DNA from: Paenarthrobacter nicotinovorans
GTDB lineage: Bacteria > Actinomycetota > Actinomycetes > Actinomycetales > Micrococcaceae
Direction: 5' to 3'
DNA: 64,000 nucleotides
NCBI RefSeq assembly: GCF_007670255.1
Contig: NZ_SZVS01000014.1
Span: forward strand, 1 to 64,000
The position numbers were made by a program, and so were the translations under genes. The first letter of the stretch is position 1. Every line of letters starts with the position of its first letter. Under the pieces are notes generated by a model. The model had not been told where the DNA came from. It did not search any database and saw only the letters and a list, made by a program, of their open reading frames with translations. Positions 37,764-45,965 of the stretch are shown in pieces.

Positions 37764-37801
37764 GGAACGGGTCCGTCGGGTAATCCCGGCGGACCCGTTC
37801 C
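37764..37801 (+). terminator. Stem-loop between infB and rbfA
   Basis: Arms of 17 bases (37764-37780 and 37785-37801) around the loop TAAT pair fully if one G·U is allowed. The stem is very GC rich but lacks a U run. It may terminate partially or protect the infB mRNA end before rbfA. Confidence 0.75.
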
Positions 37802-37831
37802 GTCCCCGTTTCTACTTTCCAGGAGGAAGTC

Positions 37832-38311
37832 ATGGCTGATCCCGCACGCGCTGCCAAACTGGCACAGCGGATCAAGGTCGTCGTCGCCGAGGCCCTCGGG
37901 CGCCGGGTCAAGGATCCGCGCGTCGAGTCCATCACGGTCACCGACGCCCGCGTCACCAACGACCTTCAGCACGCCACCATCTACTACACGGTGTTTGGTG
38001 ACGAGGTTGCCCACTCCGACGCCGCGAAGGCTCTGGAGAAGGCAAAGGGCGTTCTGCGCCAGGAAGTTGGCCGCAACATCACTGTCCGGCTCACGCCCAC
38101 CCTTGAATTCGTGGCAGACCAGATCCCGGTCAACGCCTCGAACCTTGAGGAGCTGTTGCGCGAAGCCAAGCGTCGCGACGCCGAGGTAGCCGCTTTGGCT
38201 GCCGGCGCCAAGCACGCAGGCGACGCGGATCCGTACAAGGGCGATGATTCGGACGACATCGACGAGGACGACGTCGACGACGAGGAATTCGACGAGGACG
38301 CCACCCGCTAG
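37832..38311 (+). CDS. rbfA: Ribosome-binding factor A
   Basis: 159 residues, starting at ATG 37832 with AGGAGG upstream. It binds 16S rRNA during late 30S maturation. The KH-like fold is visible in LAQRIKVVVAEALGRRVKDP, ITVTDARVTNDLQHATIYYT and RLTPTLEFVADQ. The tail after residue 125 is strongly acidic (a run of Asp/Glu), common in actinobacterial RbfA. Confidence 0.95.
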   Translation: MADPARAAKLAQRIKVVVAEALGRRVKDPRVESITVTDARVTNDLQHATIYYTVFGDEVAHSDAAKALEKAKGVLRQEVGRNITVRLTPTLEFVADQIPVNASNLEELLREAKRRDAEVAALAAGAKHAGDADPYKGDDSDDIDEDDVDDEEFDEDATR

Positions 38312-38317
38312 CCCCTG

Positions 38318-38384
38318 ACGAGTTTTTGTACAGCCAATGCCCCTAAGACCACGTTTTAGGGGCATTTGCTGTACAAAAACTCGT
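38318..38384. terminator. Long 29-bp inverted repeat after rbfA
   Basis: Arms 38318-38346 and 38356-38384 match except for one position, around a 9-base loop. The arms are mixed AT/GC and include TTTTTGTACA. The element follows the rbfA stop by six bases and its right arm directly abuts the TAGGAT box of guaD. A terminator is most likely; a regulatory site is also possible. Confidence 0.7.
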
Positions 38385-38396
38385 TAGGATCGGAGC
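38385..38396 (+). promoter_or_regulatory. TAGGAT box 6 nt before guaD ATG
   Basis: TAGGAT at 38385-38390 ends six bases before the ATG. GGAG lies too close to the start to act as a normal ribosome-binding site, so a leaderless transcript is likely. The -35 region would fall inside the right arm of the palindrome. Confidence 0.45.
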
Positions 38397-38879
38397 ATGT
38401 CGGCGCACAGTGCTCACCAGCGTGATGAATACCTGAACCGGGCCATACAGCTGGCCGTCCGGAATGTCGCCGACGGCGGCGGACCCTTCGGCGCCATCGT
38501 GGTCACCCCGGACGGAACCGCCCACGAGGGAGTCAACCGGGTAACCAGGGACCACGATCCCACAGCCCACGCCGAGGTAGTGGCAATCCGCCGGGCCGCC
38601 GCGGCCATCAGGAAGTTCGACCTCTCCGGTTCTGTGCTCTACACCAGCTGCGAACCGTGCCCGCTGTGCCTCTCTGCGACCCTTTGGGCCAGGATCGGGC
38701 ATGTCTACTTCGCGGCCGACAGGCACGGGGCAGCACGGGCAGGCTTTGACGACGAATTGTTTTACGAATACTTCAGCGGATCCAGGCCCGGGCTTCTCCC
38801 CGTGGAACACTTCGAACTCCCGGCCGCGGACCAGCCCTTTGAGGCATGGCGGAACCACGTCCGACGCACCGCCTATTAG
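38397..38879 (+). CDS. guaD: Guanine deaminase (cytidine-deaminase fold)
   Basis: 160 residues. Zinc-dependent deaminase converting guanine to xanthine and ammonia. The zinc motif is H58-A59-E60 with C88 and C91 in CEPCPLC. The following VYFAADRHGAARAGFDDELF and the ending PFEAWRNHVRRTAY resemble Bacillus subtilis guanine deaminase rather than tRNA adenosine deaminase TadA. It lies between rbfA and a convergent aminotransferase, overlapping the latter's stop. Confidence 0.82.
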   Translation: MSAHSAHQRDEYLNRAIQLAVRNVADGGGPFGAIVVTPDGTAHEGVNRVTRDHDPTAHAEVVAIRRAAAAIRKFDLSGSVLYTSCEPCPLCLSATLWARIGHVYFAADRHGAARAGFDDELFYEYFSGSRPGLLPVEHFELPAADQPFEAWRNHVRRTAY

Positions 38880-40066
38880 GGGTTCAGCCAGGACGCACCT
38901 GAGCCGGGCCGGGCTGGAAGGCGGCTGACGCCGTCGAGCAGTTCCTGCTGGCCGCCGCACAGCGCAATTCGGATCCAGCCCTCGCCGATCGATCCAAACG
39001 CCGTTCCAGGAGCAAACGACACCCCTGAGTCCGCCAGGAATTTGCGCACCCAGGTGCGGACATCGCCATCGCTCACGTGCGAAACGTCGGCCCACAGGTA
39101 GAAGGCTCCCTGCGCCCCCAGGAAGGGAATGTTCTTCTCCGCCAGCACGGCCGAGGCTGCGTCGCGGTTGCTCCGGTAGTGCTCGCGGGCGGTGGAAACG
39201 TACTCCTGCGGCCCGGTCAACGCCGCCAGGGCGGCGTACTGCGACGGCGAGGCCACGCACGAGACGATCGATTCCATGACGTTGTTCATCTTCTGCTCCA
39301 GCCCGGGCGGGCAGACCAGCGCGCCGATACGCAGGCCCGTCAGGCCGTACGTCTTGGAGAGAGTCAGGGAAGCGAACACCCTGGCTTCGCCGGGAATGGC
39401 ACTGTCGAACCGGACCGGGCTGACGTGGGGGACGTCAAAAGTGAAGGCTTCGTAGCACTCGTCGGAAATGATCCAGAGGTCGTGCTTGACGGCAAGGGCA
39501 ACCAGTTGCCGGGTGGTTTCCTCGCTGATGACTGCACCGAGGGGATTTGACGGCGAGTTGAGCATCAACACCCTGGTCCGGGGCGTGATGAGGGCTTCAA
39601 TGTCCTCGATGTGCGGCTGGAAGTCGTTGTGCGGGTACAGGGGATACTGCACGGGAACTGCGTGTAAGAGCCGGGTCGTCATGGCGAACGTGGGGTAGCC
39701 CGGATTGGGGATGAGGATTTCGTCGCCGGGGGACAGGAGCAGGCTCATGGCGAAATGCAGGCCCTGTTGCGCGCCGTCCACCACGTAGACGCGGTCCGCG
39801 CCAATGTCCACGTGTTGTTGTTCGCGGAACCGCGTGGCAAACGCTTCCCGGAGGGCCGGGATCCCCGCATTGGGTGTGTAGTTGGTCTCATCCCGGTCCA
39901 AGCACGCTATCCCGGCATCCAGGACGTGGCGCGGAAGCGGGAAGCCCGGCTCGCCTATGCTCAGGACAATCGCTCCGGGGGTGGCCCAGGCGGCTTCTGT
40001 GATTTCGCGGATCTGGTTCACGGGGACGTCGCGTACGTGCGCGGCAAGCTCAGGCATGGGAGCCAT
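38876..40066 (-). CDS. Class I/II pyridoxal-phosphate aminotransferase
   Basis: 396 residues from ATG 40064-40066; ATG 40055-40057 has a better-placed AGGA and could be used instead. Fold-type I features are IGEPGFPLP near the N-terminus, DGAQQGLHFAMSLLLSPGDE, NSPSNPLGAVIS, DECYEAFTF and SLSKTYGLTGLRIG with the PLP lysine (here LTLSKTYGL), then the C-terminal IRIAL arginine. It resembles aspartate/alanine-type aminotransferases; the amino donor cannot be fixed. It is divergent from truB with only 25 bases between starts. Confidence 0.9.
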   Translation of the reverse strand: MAPMPELAAHVRDVPVNQIREITEAAWATPGAIVLSIGEPGFPLPRHVLDAGIACLDRDETNYTPNAGIPALREAFATRFREQQHVDIGADRVYVVDGAQQGLHFAMSLLLSPGDEILIPNPGYPTFAMTTRLLHAVPVQYPLYPHNDFQPHIEDIEALITPRTRVLMLNSPSNPLGAVISEETTRQLVALAVKHDLWIISDECYEAFTFDVPHVSPVRFDSAIPGEARVFASLTLSKTYGLTGLRIGALVCPPGLEQKMNNVMESIVSCVASPSQYAALAALTGPQEYVSTAREHYRSNRDAASAVLAEKNIPFLGAQGAFYLWADVSHVSDGDVRTWVRKFLADSGVSFAPGTAFGSIGEGWIRIALCGGQQELLDGVSRLPARPGSGASWLNP

Positions 40067-40091
40067 CCTAGCCACCCATATACTGGTAAGC
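40067..40091. promoter_or_regulatory. 25-bp divergent promoter gap, TATACT 7 nt before truB GTG
   Basis: TATACT at 40079-40084 lies seven bases before the truB GTG, indicating leaderless transcription. The truB -35 region must lie inside the first codons of the divergent aminotransferase gene. Confidence 0.55.
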
Positions 40092-41075
40092 GTGCTTTCT
40101 GGACTGGTAATCGTTGACAAACCGCAGGGATGGACCAGCCATGATGTGGTTGGACGGATGCGGCGGCTGGCCGGCACCCGGAAAGTGGGGCATGCGGGAA
40201 CCCTGGATCCGATGGCAACCGGGGTGCTGGTGATCGGCATCAACAAGGCGACACGCCTGCTGACCTACATCGTGGGCACGTCCAAGACCTACACCGCCAC
40301 CATCAGGCTGGGTGAAACTACCATCACGGACGACGCCGAAGGCGAGATCACGGAAGCCCGCAGCGCCGCGGCCGTCACCGACGCCGCCATCGCGGCCGGC
40401 GTCGCGGCGCTGACCGGCCCCATCCAACAGGTCCCCAGCAGCGTCAGCGCCATCAAAGTCAACGGCGAACGTTCCTACGCCCGCGTCCGCTCCGGCGAAG
40501 AGGTCAAGCTCGCTGCCCGGCCGGTCACCATCCACCGTTTCGACATCCATGCGGTCAACAGGCCCGACGGCGGCAGGGTAGTCGACGTCGACGTCACCGT
40601 CGAATGCTCCTCCGGAACCTACATCCGGGCCTTGGCCCGCGACCTCGGCAATGCGCTGGGGGTTGGTGGGCACCTCACCGCCCTCCGTCGCACCCAGGTT
40701 GGCCCGTACTCGATCGAGCAGGCCAAGACCCTCGAAGATCTGGCAGAAGAACTCGAAGTCCTTGACATGTCCTTGGCCGCACGCGCCCTCATGCCAAACC
40801 GTGAACTGAGCGAGGACGAAACCACGGAGATCTCCTTCGGCCGCCGCATTGCCGCAGGTCCTGGAGCAGGCACTCCGGACGCGGCGACAGCCGACAAACC
40901 CGCCGCAGCATTCGCGCCGTCGGGAGAGCTGGTGGCCTTGCTGGCAGATACGGGCGCCTTCGCCAAGCCGGTGCTGGTCTTTGCGCCGGGGACAGGCCCG
41001 GGAACGGCCGCCGCTTCCGGAACGGACGCCGCCTTCGGAACGGCTGAGGCCTTCGGAACAACCGGGGCGGAGTAG
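40092..41075 (+). CDS. truB: tRNA pseudouridine-55 synthase
   Basis: 327 residues from GTG 40092. It makes pseudouridine 55 in the T-loop of tRNAs. The catalytic aspartate is in GHAGTLDPMATGVL; LVIVDKPQGWTSHDVVG precedes it and SGTYIRALARDLG follows. The core ends near residue 260. A Gly/Ala/Thr/Phe-rich tail of about 30 residues with repeated FGT/SGT units closes the protein and is atypical for the family core. The longer frame upstream of 40092 is shadow sequence. Confidence 0.93.
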   Translation: MLSGLVIVDKPQGWTSHDVVGRMRRLAGTRKVGHAGTLDPMATGVLVIGINKATRLLTYIVGTSKTYTATIRLGETTITDDAEGEITEARSAAAVTDAAIAAGVAALTGPIQQVPSSVSAIKVNGERSYARVRSGEEVKLAARPVTIHRFDIHAVNRPDGGRVVDVDVTVECSSGTYIRALARDLGNALGVGGHLTALRRTQVGPYSIEQAKTLEDLAEELEVLDMSLAARALMPNRELSEDETTEISFGRRIAAGPGAGTPDAATADKPAAAFAPSGELVALLADTGAFAKPVLVFAPGTGPGTAAASGTDAAFGTAEAFGTTGAE

Positions 41076-41077
41076 GC

Positions 41078-41431
41078 ATGGACGGGTATTTCTACGCACT
41101 CCTGATCGTCGGCCTGGTGTCGACCATCATCTGCATCGTCGCCGGTTTGATGAAGAAGGCGCCGAACGATCCCACGATCTACTCCGTGCTGGCTGTCGAA
41201 GCGGTGCTGCTGGTCTATCTGGTGGGATCGATCGTCCGCGTTGCCTTGGGCGAGCAGATCGCGGGCGAACCCTGGGAATTCTGGGGCTATATGCTGACCG
41301 CGCTGATCATCCCCCTGGGTGCGGTGTATTGGGCCATCCTGGAACGAACCCGCTGGAGCAATTTCGTCCTCGCGGCGGTGGGCGTGACGGTCCTTGTGAT
41401 GGGTGCCCGCATGAACCAGATCTGGTACTGA
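41078..41431 (+). CDS. Small conserved membrane protein
   Basis: 117 residues with four hydrophobic segments: YALLIVGLVSTIICIVAGLM at the N-terminus, SVLAVEAVLLVYLVGSIVRV, a middle segment MLTALIIPLGAVYWAILERT, and FVLAAVGVTVLVMG. It starts two bases after truB and is followed 20 bases later by another membrane protein, so the two probably work together. No domain was recognised; similar pairs flank truB/ribF in related genera. Confidence 0.75.
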   Translation: MDGYFYALLIVGLVSTIICIVAGLMKKAPNDPTIYSVLAVEAVLLVYLVGSIVRVALGEQIAGEPWEFWGYMLTALIIPLGAVYWAILERTRWSNFVLAAVGVTVLVMGARMNQIWY

Positions 41432-41451
41432 CCTTGAAGGAAGAACACGAA

Positions 41452-41886
41452 GTGACTGGAACCGAGACCAACTCCGCCGGCCAACAGCCGAAGCAGAAAG
41501 ACACCCGGAACACCGGCCCGGGACGTCTGCTGATTGCGGTCTACGCCGTGTTCGCCCTGTCGGCGACCGCGCGCGCCGGCTACCAGATTGCCACCAAGTT
41601 CGCCGAAGCTCCGCTGGCGCACATCCTTTCGGCGTTTGCCGCCGTCGTCTACATCGTGGCAACCGTTTCGCTGGCGAAGCCGGGCCGTACCTGGTTCAAG
41701 GTCTCGCTGGCTGCCGTACTGACGGAACTGGTGGGCGTTCTCGTGGTCGGCGCGATCAGCCTCTTCGATCCCGTCGCTTTCCCGCACGACACCGTGTGGT
41801 CGCTGTTCGGGCGAGGCTATGGCTTCGTGCCGTTGTTGCTGCCGGTCCTTGGGCTCCTGTGGCTCAACAAGCGCCGGCCGTCCTGA
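41452..41886 (+). CDS. Small conserved membrane protein
   Basis: 144 residues from GTG 41452, with GAAGGA about ten bases upstream; the longer frame overlaps truB and is not coding. After a polar Gln/Lys-rich N-terminus there are four hydrophobic segments, including LLIAVYAVFALSATARAGYQ, AHILSAFAAVVYIVATVSLA and FVPLLLPVLGLLWL. Function unknown; its position suggests a link with the preceding membrane protein. Confidence 0.75.
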   Translation: MTGTETNSAGQQPKQKDTRNTGPGRLLIAVYAVFALSATARAGYQIATKFAEAPLAHILSAFAAVVYIVATVSLAKPGRTWFKVSLAAVLTELVGVLVVGAISLFDPVAFPHDTVWSLFGRGYGFVPLLLPVLGLLWLNKRRPS

Positions 41887-41974
41887 GCCGCCTGCCCTTG
41901 CGGGTAACCTTAGATTGTTCCGGCCCCGGGAGGTTGCCGGACGCAATGAACATCTGCAGTAAAAGGCGAGGTTG

Positions 41975-42958
41975 ATGGTCCACATCTGGAACGATCCCAC
42001 TGAGGTCCCCAAGGACTTCGGACCTACCGTAGTCACCATCGGCAATTTCGACGGTGTCCATCGGGGCCACCAGCATGTCCTCGCGCAACTGACTGACACT
42101 GCCCAGCGGTACGGCATTCCCTCGGTTGCGGTGACGTTCGATCCCCACCCGGCGCAGGTGCACCGTCCCGATGCCGCGCCTGAGCTGATCATGGGTCTGC
42201 AGGACAAGCTGGACGCGCTGGCCGACACCGGCGTCGACGCCGTCCTGGTCATGAAGTACACGCTGGACCTCGCGGCGATGACGCCGGTTGAATTCGTCCA
42301 GGAAGTCCTGCTGGACGGACTTCACGCCGCGCACCTTGTTGTAGGCCACGATCTCCGCTTCGGTGCAGGTAACGTCGGCGATGTTGTCACGATGCAGGAA
42401 CTGGGCGAAGAACTGGGCTTTGGCGTGCAGGTGGTCAATGAATACGGGGCCGGCGGCTTCCCGCTTCATCACGACGGCGACGCCGACCGCCGCTGCTCCT
42501 CCACCTGGGTCAGGGAGGCCTTGTCCGAAGGCGACGTCGTTACGGCCGCCGCAGTTCTGGGCAGGCCGCACCGGATGCGGGGCGAAGTAGTCCACGGTGC
42601 TGCCCGTGGGCGCGACCTCGGATTCCCCACGGCCAACCTTTCCCCGGAATCAACCGGCTATATCCCGGCCGATGGCATCTATGCCGGCTGGCTGATCGAC
42701 GAAGCGGGTACGCGCTGGCCGGCCGCGATCTCCGTGGGTTCAAACCCAACCTTCGACGGAGTGAGCCGCCAGGTCGAAGCGCACGTGATCGATCGTCCGG
42801 AAGAGCGTGTTGAAGACTTCGACCTCTATGGCCAAACCGTTGCGGTCGAATTCACCAGGCGCCTGCGGGGGATGGTGGCATACCGTGGACCCGAAGCGCT
42901 GGTGGAACAAATGTGCCTCGACGTGGCCCAGGCGCGGGAGCTGCTCGCCCCGCGGTAG
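41975..42958 (+). CDS. ribF: Bifunctional riboflavin kinase / FMN adenylyltransferase
   Basis: 327 residues from ATG 41975, with GAGG upstream. It converts riboflavin to FMN and then FAD. The N-terminal adenylyltransferase domain has TIGNFDGVHRGHQHVL and VTFDPHPAQVHRP. The C-terminal kinase domain has GRDLGFPTANLSPE and GIYAGWL, then EAHVIDRPEERVEDFDLYGQ. Both domains look complete. Confidence 0.95.
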   Translation: MVHIWNDPTEVPKDFGPTVVTIGNFDGVHRGHQHVLAQLTDTAQRYGIPSVAVTFDPHPAQVHRPDAAPELIMGLQDKLDALADTGVDAVLVMKYTLDLAAMTPVEFVQEVLLDGLHAAHLVVGHDLRFGAGNVGDVVTMQELGEELGFGVQVVNEYGAGGFPLHHDGDADRRCSSTWVREALSEGDVVTAAAVLGRPHRMRGEVVHGAARGRDLGFPTANLSPESTGYIPADGIYAGWLIDEAGTRWPAAISVGSNPTFDGVSRQVEAHVIDRPEERVEDFDLYGQTVAVEFTRRLRGMVAYRGPEALVEQMCLDVAQARELLAPR

Positions 42959-42964
42959 GGGATT

Positions 42965-43116
42965 TCGACAACACTGGCGGCCTGCCGGTAAACTGGTGAA
43001 TGGTTCTGGCCGCAGTCCGTGGCAGCTGGACCTGTTTTTGTGTGTGGAGACGCACCAAGGGCAACCCGGCAGCGAAGCGCTGCATCGGGAAGCACGGCAC
43101 AACTCTAGGAGTTCAC
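42965..43116 (+). promoter_or_regulatory. rpsO promoter and leader
   Basis: TCGACA (42965-42970), an 18-base spacer and TAAACT (42989-42994) give a promoter about 115 bases before the rpsO start. The leader contains a hairpin with GCAGCG/CGCTGC arms (43069-43083). S15 is known to regulate its own mRNA in several bacteria; whether this leader does so is not shown. Confidence 0.45.
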
Positions 43117-43386
43117 GTGGCACTTGACGCCGCTGTAAAGCAGTCCATCATCAAGGAATACGCAACCTCTGAAGGCGACACCGGTTCGCCCGAGGTCCAG
43201 GTTGCAGTCCTGACCCAGCGGATCAAGGATCTGACTGAGCACATGAAGGAGCACAAGCACGACTTCCACACCCAGCGCGGTCTGCTCGCACTGGTTGGTC
43301 GTCGCAAGCGCATGCTTTCCTACCTGAAGGACACCGACATCGCCCGCTACCGTTCGCTCATCGAGCGTCTCGGCCTGCGCCGCTAG
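43117..43386 (+). CDS. rpsO: 30S ribosomal protein S15
   Basis: 89 residues from GTG 43117, with AGGAG upstream; the longer frame is leader sequence. Primary 16S rRNA-binding protein of the central domain. Full family pattern: [36 protein letters not shown] and [15 protein letters not shown] strong hairpin follows. Confidence 0.97.
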   Translation: MALDAAVKQSIIKEYATSEGDTGSPEVQVAVLTQRIKDLTEHMKEHKHDFHTQRGLLALVGRRKRMLSYLKDTDIARYRSLIERLGLRR

Positions 43387-43395
43387 TCTGTCTTT

Positions 43396-43426
43396 GGCGG
43401 CCCGGTCCTTCGCGGAACGGGCCGCC
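43396..43426 (+). terminator. Terminator-like hairpin after rpsO
   Basis: Arms 43396-43408 and 43414-43426 (13 bases, one mismatch) around TTCGC, followed by TTCTTC. A good intrinsic terminator candidate separating rpsO from the pnp leader. Confidence 0.75.
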
Positions 43427-43479
43427 TTCTTCACCAACAACTAAACACAGGAATCAACCGCATCGCGCATTCGCGGTCC

Positions 43480-43605
43480 TCGGTAGTGATTCCCGGGATG
43501 TGTACCGCAGGAGGTGCAGCCCGTGGATCTCGATCGATGACCGGGTGTAGTACAGGCCAGTAAAAAAGAAGGGGCCTGGGTTGATGCGGTGGACTTCCGC
43601 TAACA
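43480..43605 (+). ncRNA. pnp leader, probable Actino-pnp structured RNA
   Basis: The 238-base rpsO-pnp gap is not protein coding. It can fold into an outer TGTAC/GTACA pair (43501-43505 and 43550-43554) enclosing CCCG/CGGG (43520-43523 and 43542-43545). A CAGGCC/GGCCTG hairpin (about 43553-43578) and GCGG-N7-CCGC (43586-43600) follow, before the GGAGG of pnp. The location agrees with the described Actino-pnp motif, thought to control exoribonuclease expression. The assignment is from position and visible pairing; boundaries are approximate. Confidence 0.5.
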
Positions 43606-43624
43606 GAAACGGAGGTGACTCTCC

Positions 43625-45877
43625 ATGGAGGGTCCCGAAATCCAGTTCTCCGAAGCCATCATCGACAACGGCCGGTTCGGCAAGCGCGTCATTCGCTTCG
43701 AAACCGGTCGCCTCGCCAAGCAGGCAGCCGGCGCCTCGATGGTTTACATCGACGACGACACTGCGCTTCTTTCCGCAACCACCGCCGGCAAGCAGCCGCG
43801 CGAAGGATTCGACTTCTTCCCCCTGACGGTCGACGTCGAAGAGCGCATGTACGCTGCCGGCCGCATCCCGGGTTCGTTCTTCCGCCGCGAAGGCCGCCCG
43901 TCCACCGAAGCCATCCTGGCCTGCCGCCTTATGGACCGCCCGCTGCGCCCGGCCTTCGTCAAGGGCCTGCGCAACGAGGTCCAGATCGTCGTCACCGTCC
44001 TGGCGATCAACCCCGATGAGCTCTACGACGTCGTCGCCATCAACGCCTCCTCGATGTCCACGCAGCTTTCCGGCCTCCCCTTCTCCGGCCCGATCGGTGG
44101 CGTCCGCGTCGCCCTCATCGCCGATGAGCAGGGTTCGCAGTGGGTTGCCTTCCCGAAGCACTCCCAGCTCGAGAACGCCGTGTTCAACATGGTTGTTGCC
44201 GGCCGCATCGCCGGTGACGACGTCGCCATCATGATGGTTGAAGCCGAAGCCACCGACAACTCCTGGAGCCTCATCAAGGAACAGGGCGCCACTGCCCCCA
44301 CCGAAGAGGTTGTTTCCGAGGGTCTCGAGGCTGCCAAGCCGTTCATCAAGGCACTCTGCGAAGCACAGGCAGACCTGGCAGCCCGCGCTGCCAAGCCCAC
44401 GGTCGAGTTCCCGGTCTTCCTTGACTACCAGGACGACGTCTACGCTGCCGTTGAAGCCGCTGCCGCCGACAAGCTGGCCGCTGTCTTCCAGATCGCCGAC
44501 AAGCAGGAGCGCGACAACGCCTCCGATGAGCTCAAGGACGAAGTCCTTGGTGCACTCGCCGGAGAGTTCGAGGGCCGCGAAAAGGAACTGTCCGCAGCGT
44601 TCCGCTCGGTCACCAAGCACGTCGTGCGCCAGCGCATCCTCAAGGACCAGGTCCGCATCGACGGCCGTGGCCTGACGGACATCCGCCAGCTGACCGCCGA
44701 GGTCGAGGTTCTTCCCCGCGTTCACGGCTCGGCCATCTTCGAACGCGGCGAGACCCAGATCATGGGTGTCACCACGCTGAACATGCTCAAGATGGAGCAG
44801 CAGATCGACTCGTTGTCGCCGGTAACGCGCAAGCGCTACATGCACAACTACAACTTCCCGCCGTACTCCACCGGCGAGACCGGCCGCGTCGGTTCCCCGA
44901 AGCGCCGCGAAATCGGCCACGGCGCCCTCGCAGAGCGTGCACTGGTTCCGGTTCTGCCCACCCGTGAAGAGTTCCCGTACGCCATCCGCCAGGTATCCGA
45001 GGCCCTCGGTTCCAACGGTTCGACGTCCATGGGCTCGGTCTGCGCCTCCACGCTTTCCATGCTCAACGCAGGTGTGCCGCTGAAGGCTCCCGTCGCCGGT
45101 ATCGCCATGGGCCTGGTTTCCGACCAGGTTGACGGCCAGACCCGTTACGCAGCTCTGACCGACATCCTCGGCGCCGAAGACGCTTTCGGTGACATGGACT
45201 TCAAGGTCGCCGGTACGTCCGAGTTCGTCACGGCCATCCAGCTGGACACCAAGCTGGACGGCATCCCCGCATCCGTGCTGGCCGCAGCACTGAAGCAGGC
45301 CCGTGAAGCCCGCCTCCACATCCTCGAGGTCATCAACGCAGCGATCGACACCCCGGACGAGCTCTCCGAGTTCGCACCGCGCGTCATCGCCGTCAAGATC
45401 CCCGTGGACAAGATCGGCGAGGTCATCGGCCCCAAGGGCAAGATGATCAACCAGATCCAGGAAGACACCGGCGCGGACATCTCCATCGAAGATGACGGCA
45501 CCGTCTACATCGGCGCTACCAACGGCCCGTCCGCAGACGCTGCCCGTTCGGCAATCAACGCCATCGCCAACCCGCAGGTACCGGAAATCGGTGAGCGCTA
45601 CCTGGGTACGGTCGTCAAGACCACCACCTTCGGCGCCTTCGTTTCCCTTACCCCGGGCAAGGACGGCCTGCTGCACATCTCCGAGCTCCGCAAGCTGGCC
45701 AACGGCAAGCGCGTGGACAACGTCGAAGATGTCGTCTCCGTCGGCCAGAAGGTCCAGGTCGAGATCACCAAGATCGATGACCGCGGAAAGCTGTCCCTCT
45801 CGCCGGTTGTTGCCGAAGAAGAAGGCGCCACCGCAGAGGAAGCTCCGGCCGAAGCCGCCGAAGCTTCTGCAGAGTAG
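43625..45877 (+). CDS. pnp: Polyribonucleotide nucleotidyltransferase (PNPase / GpsI)
   Basis: 750 residues with GGAGG upstream. 3'-to-5' phosphorolytic exoribonuclease, which can also extend RNA tails. Two RNase PH domains (first with [20 protein letters not shown], second with [19 protein letters not shown] and [10 protein letters not shown]) flank an all-helical linker. A KH domain ([20 protein letters not shown], near 600) and an S1 domain ([17 protein letters not shown]) close the protein, followed by an Ala/Glu-rich tail. Confidence 0.97.
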   Translation: MEGPEIQFSEAIIDNGRFGKRVIRFETGRLAKQAAGASMVYIDDDTALLSATTAGKQPREGFDFFPLTVDVEERMYAAGRIPGSFFRREGRPSTEAILACRLMDRPLRPAFVKGLRNEVQIVVTVLAINPDELYDVVAINASSMSTQLSGLPFSGPIGGVRVALIADEQGSQWVAFPKHSQLENAVFNMVVAGRIAGDDVAIMMVEAEATDNSWSLIKEQGATAPTEEVVSEGLEAAKPFIKALCEAQADLAARAAKPTVEFPVFLDYQDDVYAAVEAAAADKLAAVFQIADKQERDNASDELKDEVLGALAGEFEGREKELSAAFRSVTKHVVRQRILKDQVRIDGRGLTDIRQLTAEVEVLPRVHGSAIFERGETQIMGVTTLNMLKMEQQIDSLSPVTRKRYMHNYNFPPYSTGETGRVGSPKRREIGHGALAERALVPVLPTREEFPYAIRQVSEALGSNGSTSMGSVCASTLSMLNAGVPLKAPVAGIAMGLVSDQVDGQTRYAALTDILGAEDAFGDMDFKVAGTSEFVTAIQLDTKLDGIPASVLAAALKQAREARLHILEVINAAIDTPDELSEFAPRVIAVKIPVDKIGEVIGPKGKMINQIQEDTGADISIEDDGTVYIGATNGPSADAARSAINAIANPQVPEIGERYLGTVVKTTTFGAFVSLTPGKDGLLHISELRKLANGKRVDNVEDVVSVGQKVQVEITKIDDRGKLSLSPVVAEEEGATAEEAPAEAAEASAE

Positions 45878-45899
45878 TCTGTAAGCAGTACACCCGGCG

Positions 45900-45931
45900 G
45901 GGCCGGTGGACTTGAAAAGGTCCACCGGCCC
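45900..45931 (+). terminator. Terminator-like hairpin after pnp
   Basis: Perfect 12-bp arms, 45900-45911 and 45920-45931, around an 8-base loop, 22 bases after the pnp stop and before the peptidase gene. Confidence 0.7.
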
Positions 45932-45965
45932 TTCCGGCCTTAACCCGAAAACCTGAAAGGCCTTG

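Noticed and set aside
39882-40091. 70-codon upstream extension of truB
   Set aside because: It lies inside the divergent aminotransferase gene and the family start is at GTG 40092 with a TATACT box.
43454-45925. 823-codon open frame on the strand opposite pnp
   Set aside because: It mirrors the third-position GC bias of pnp; the translation is low in family features and pnp is certain on the other strand.
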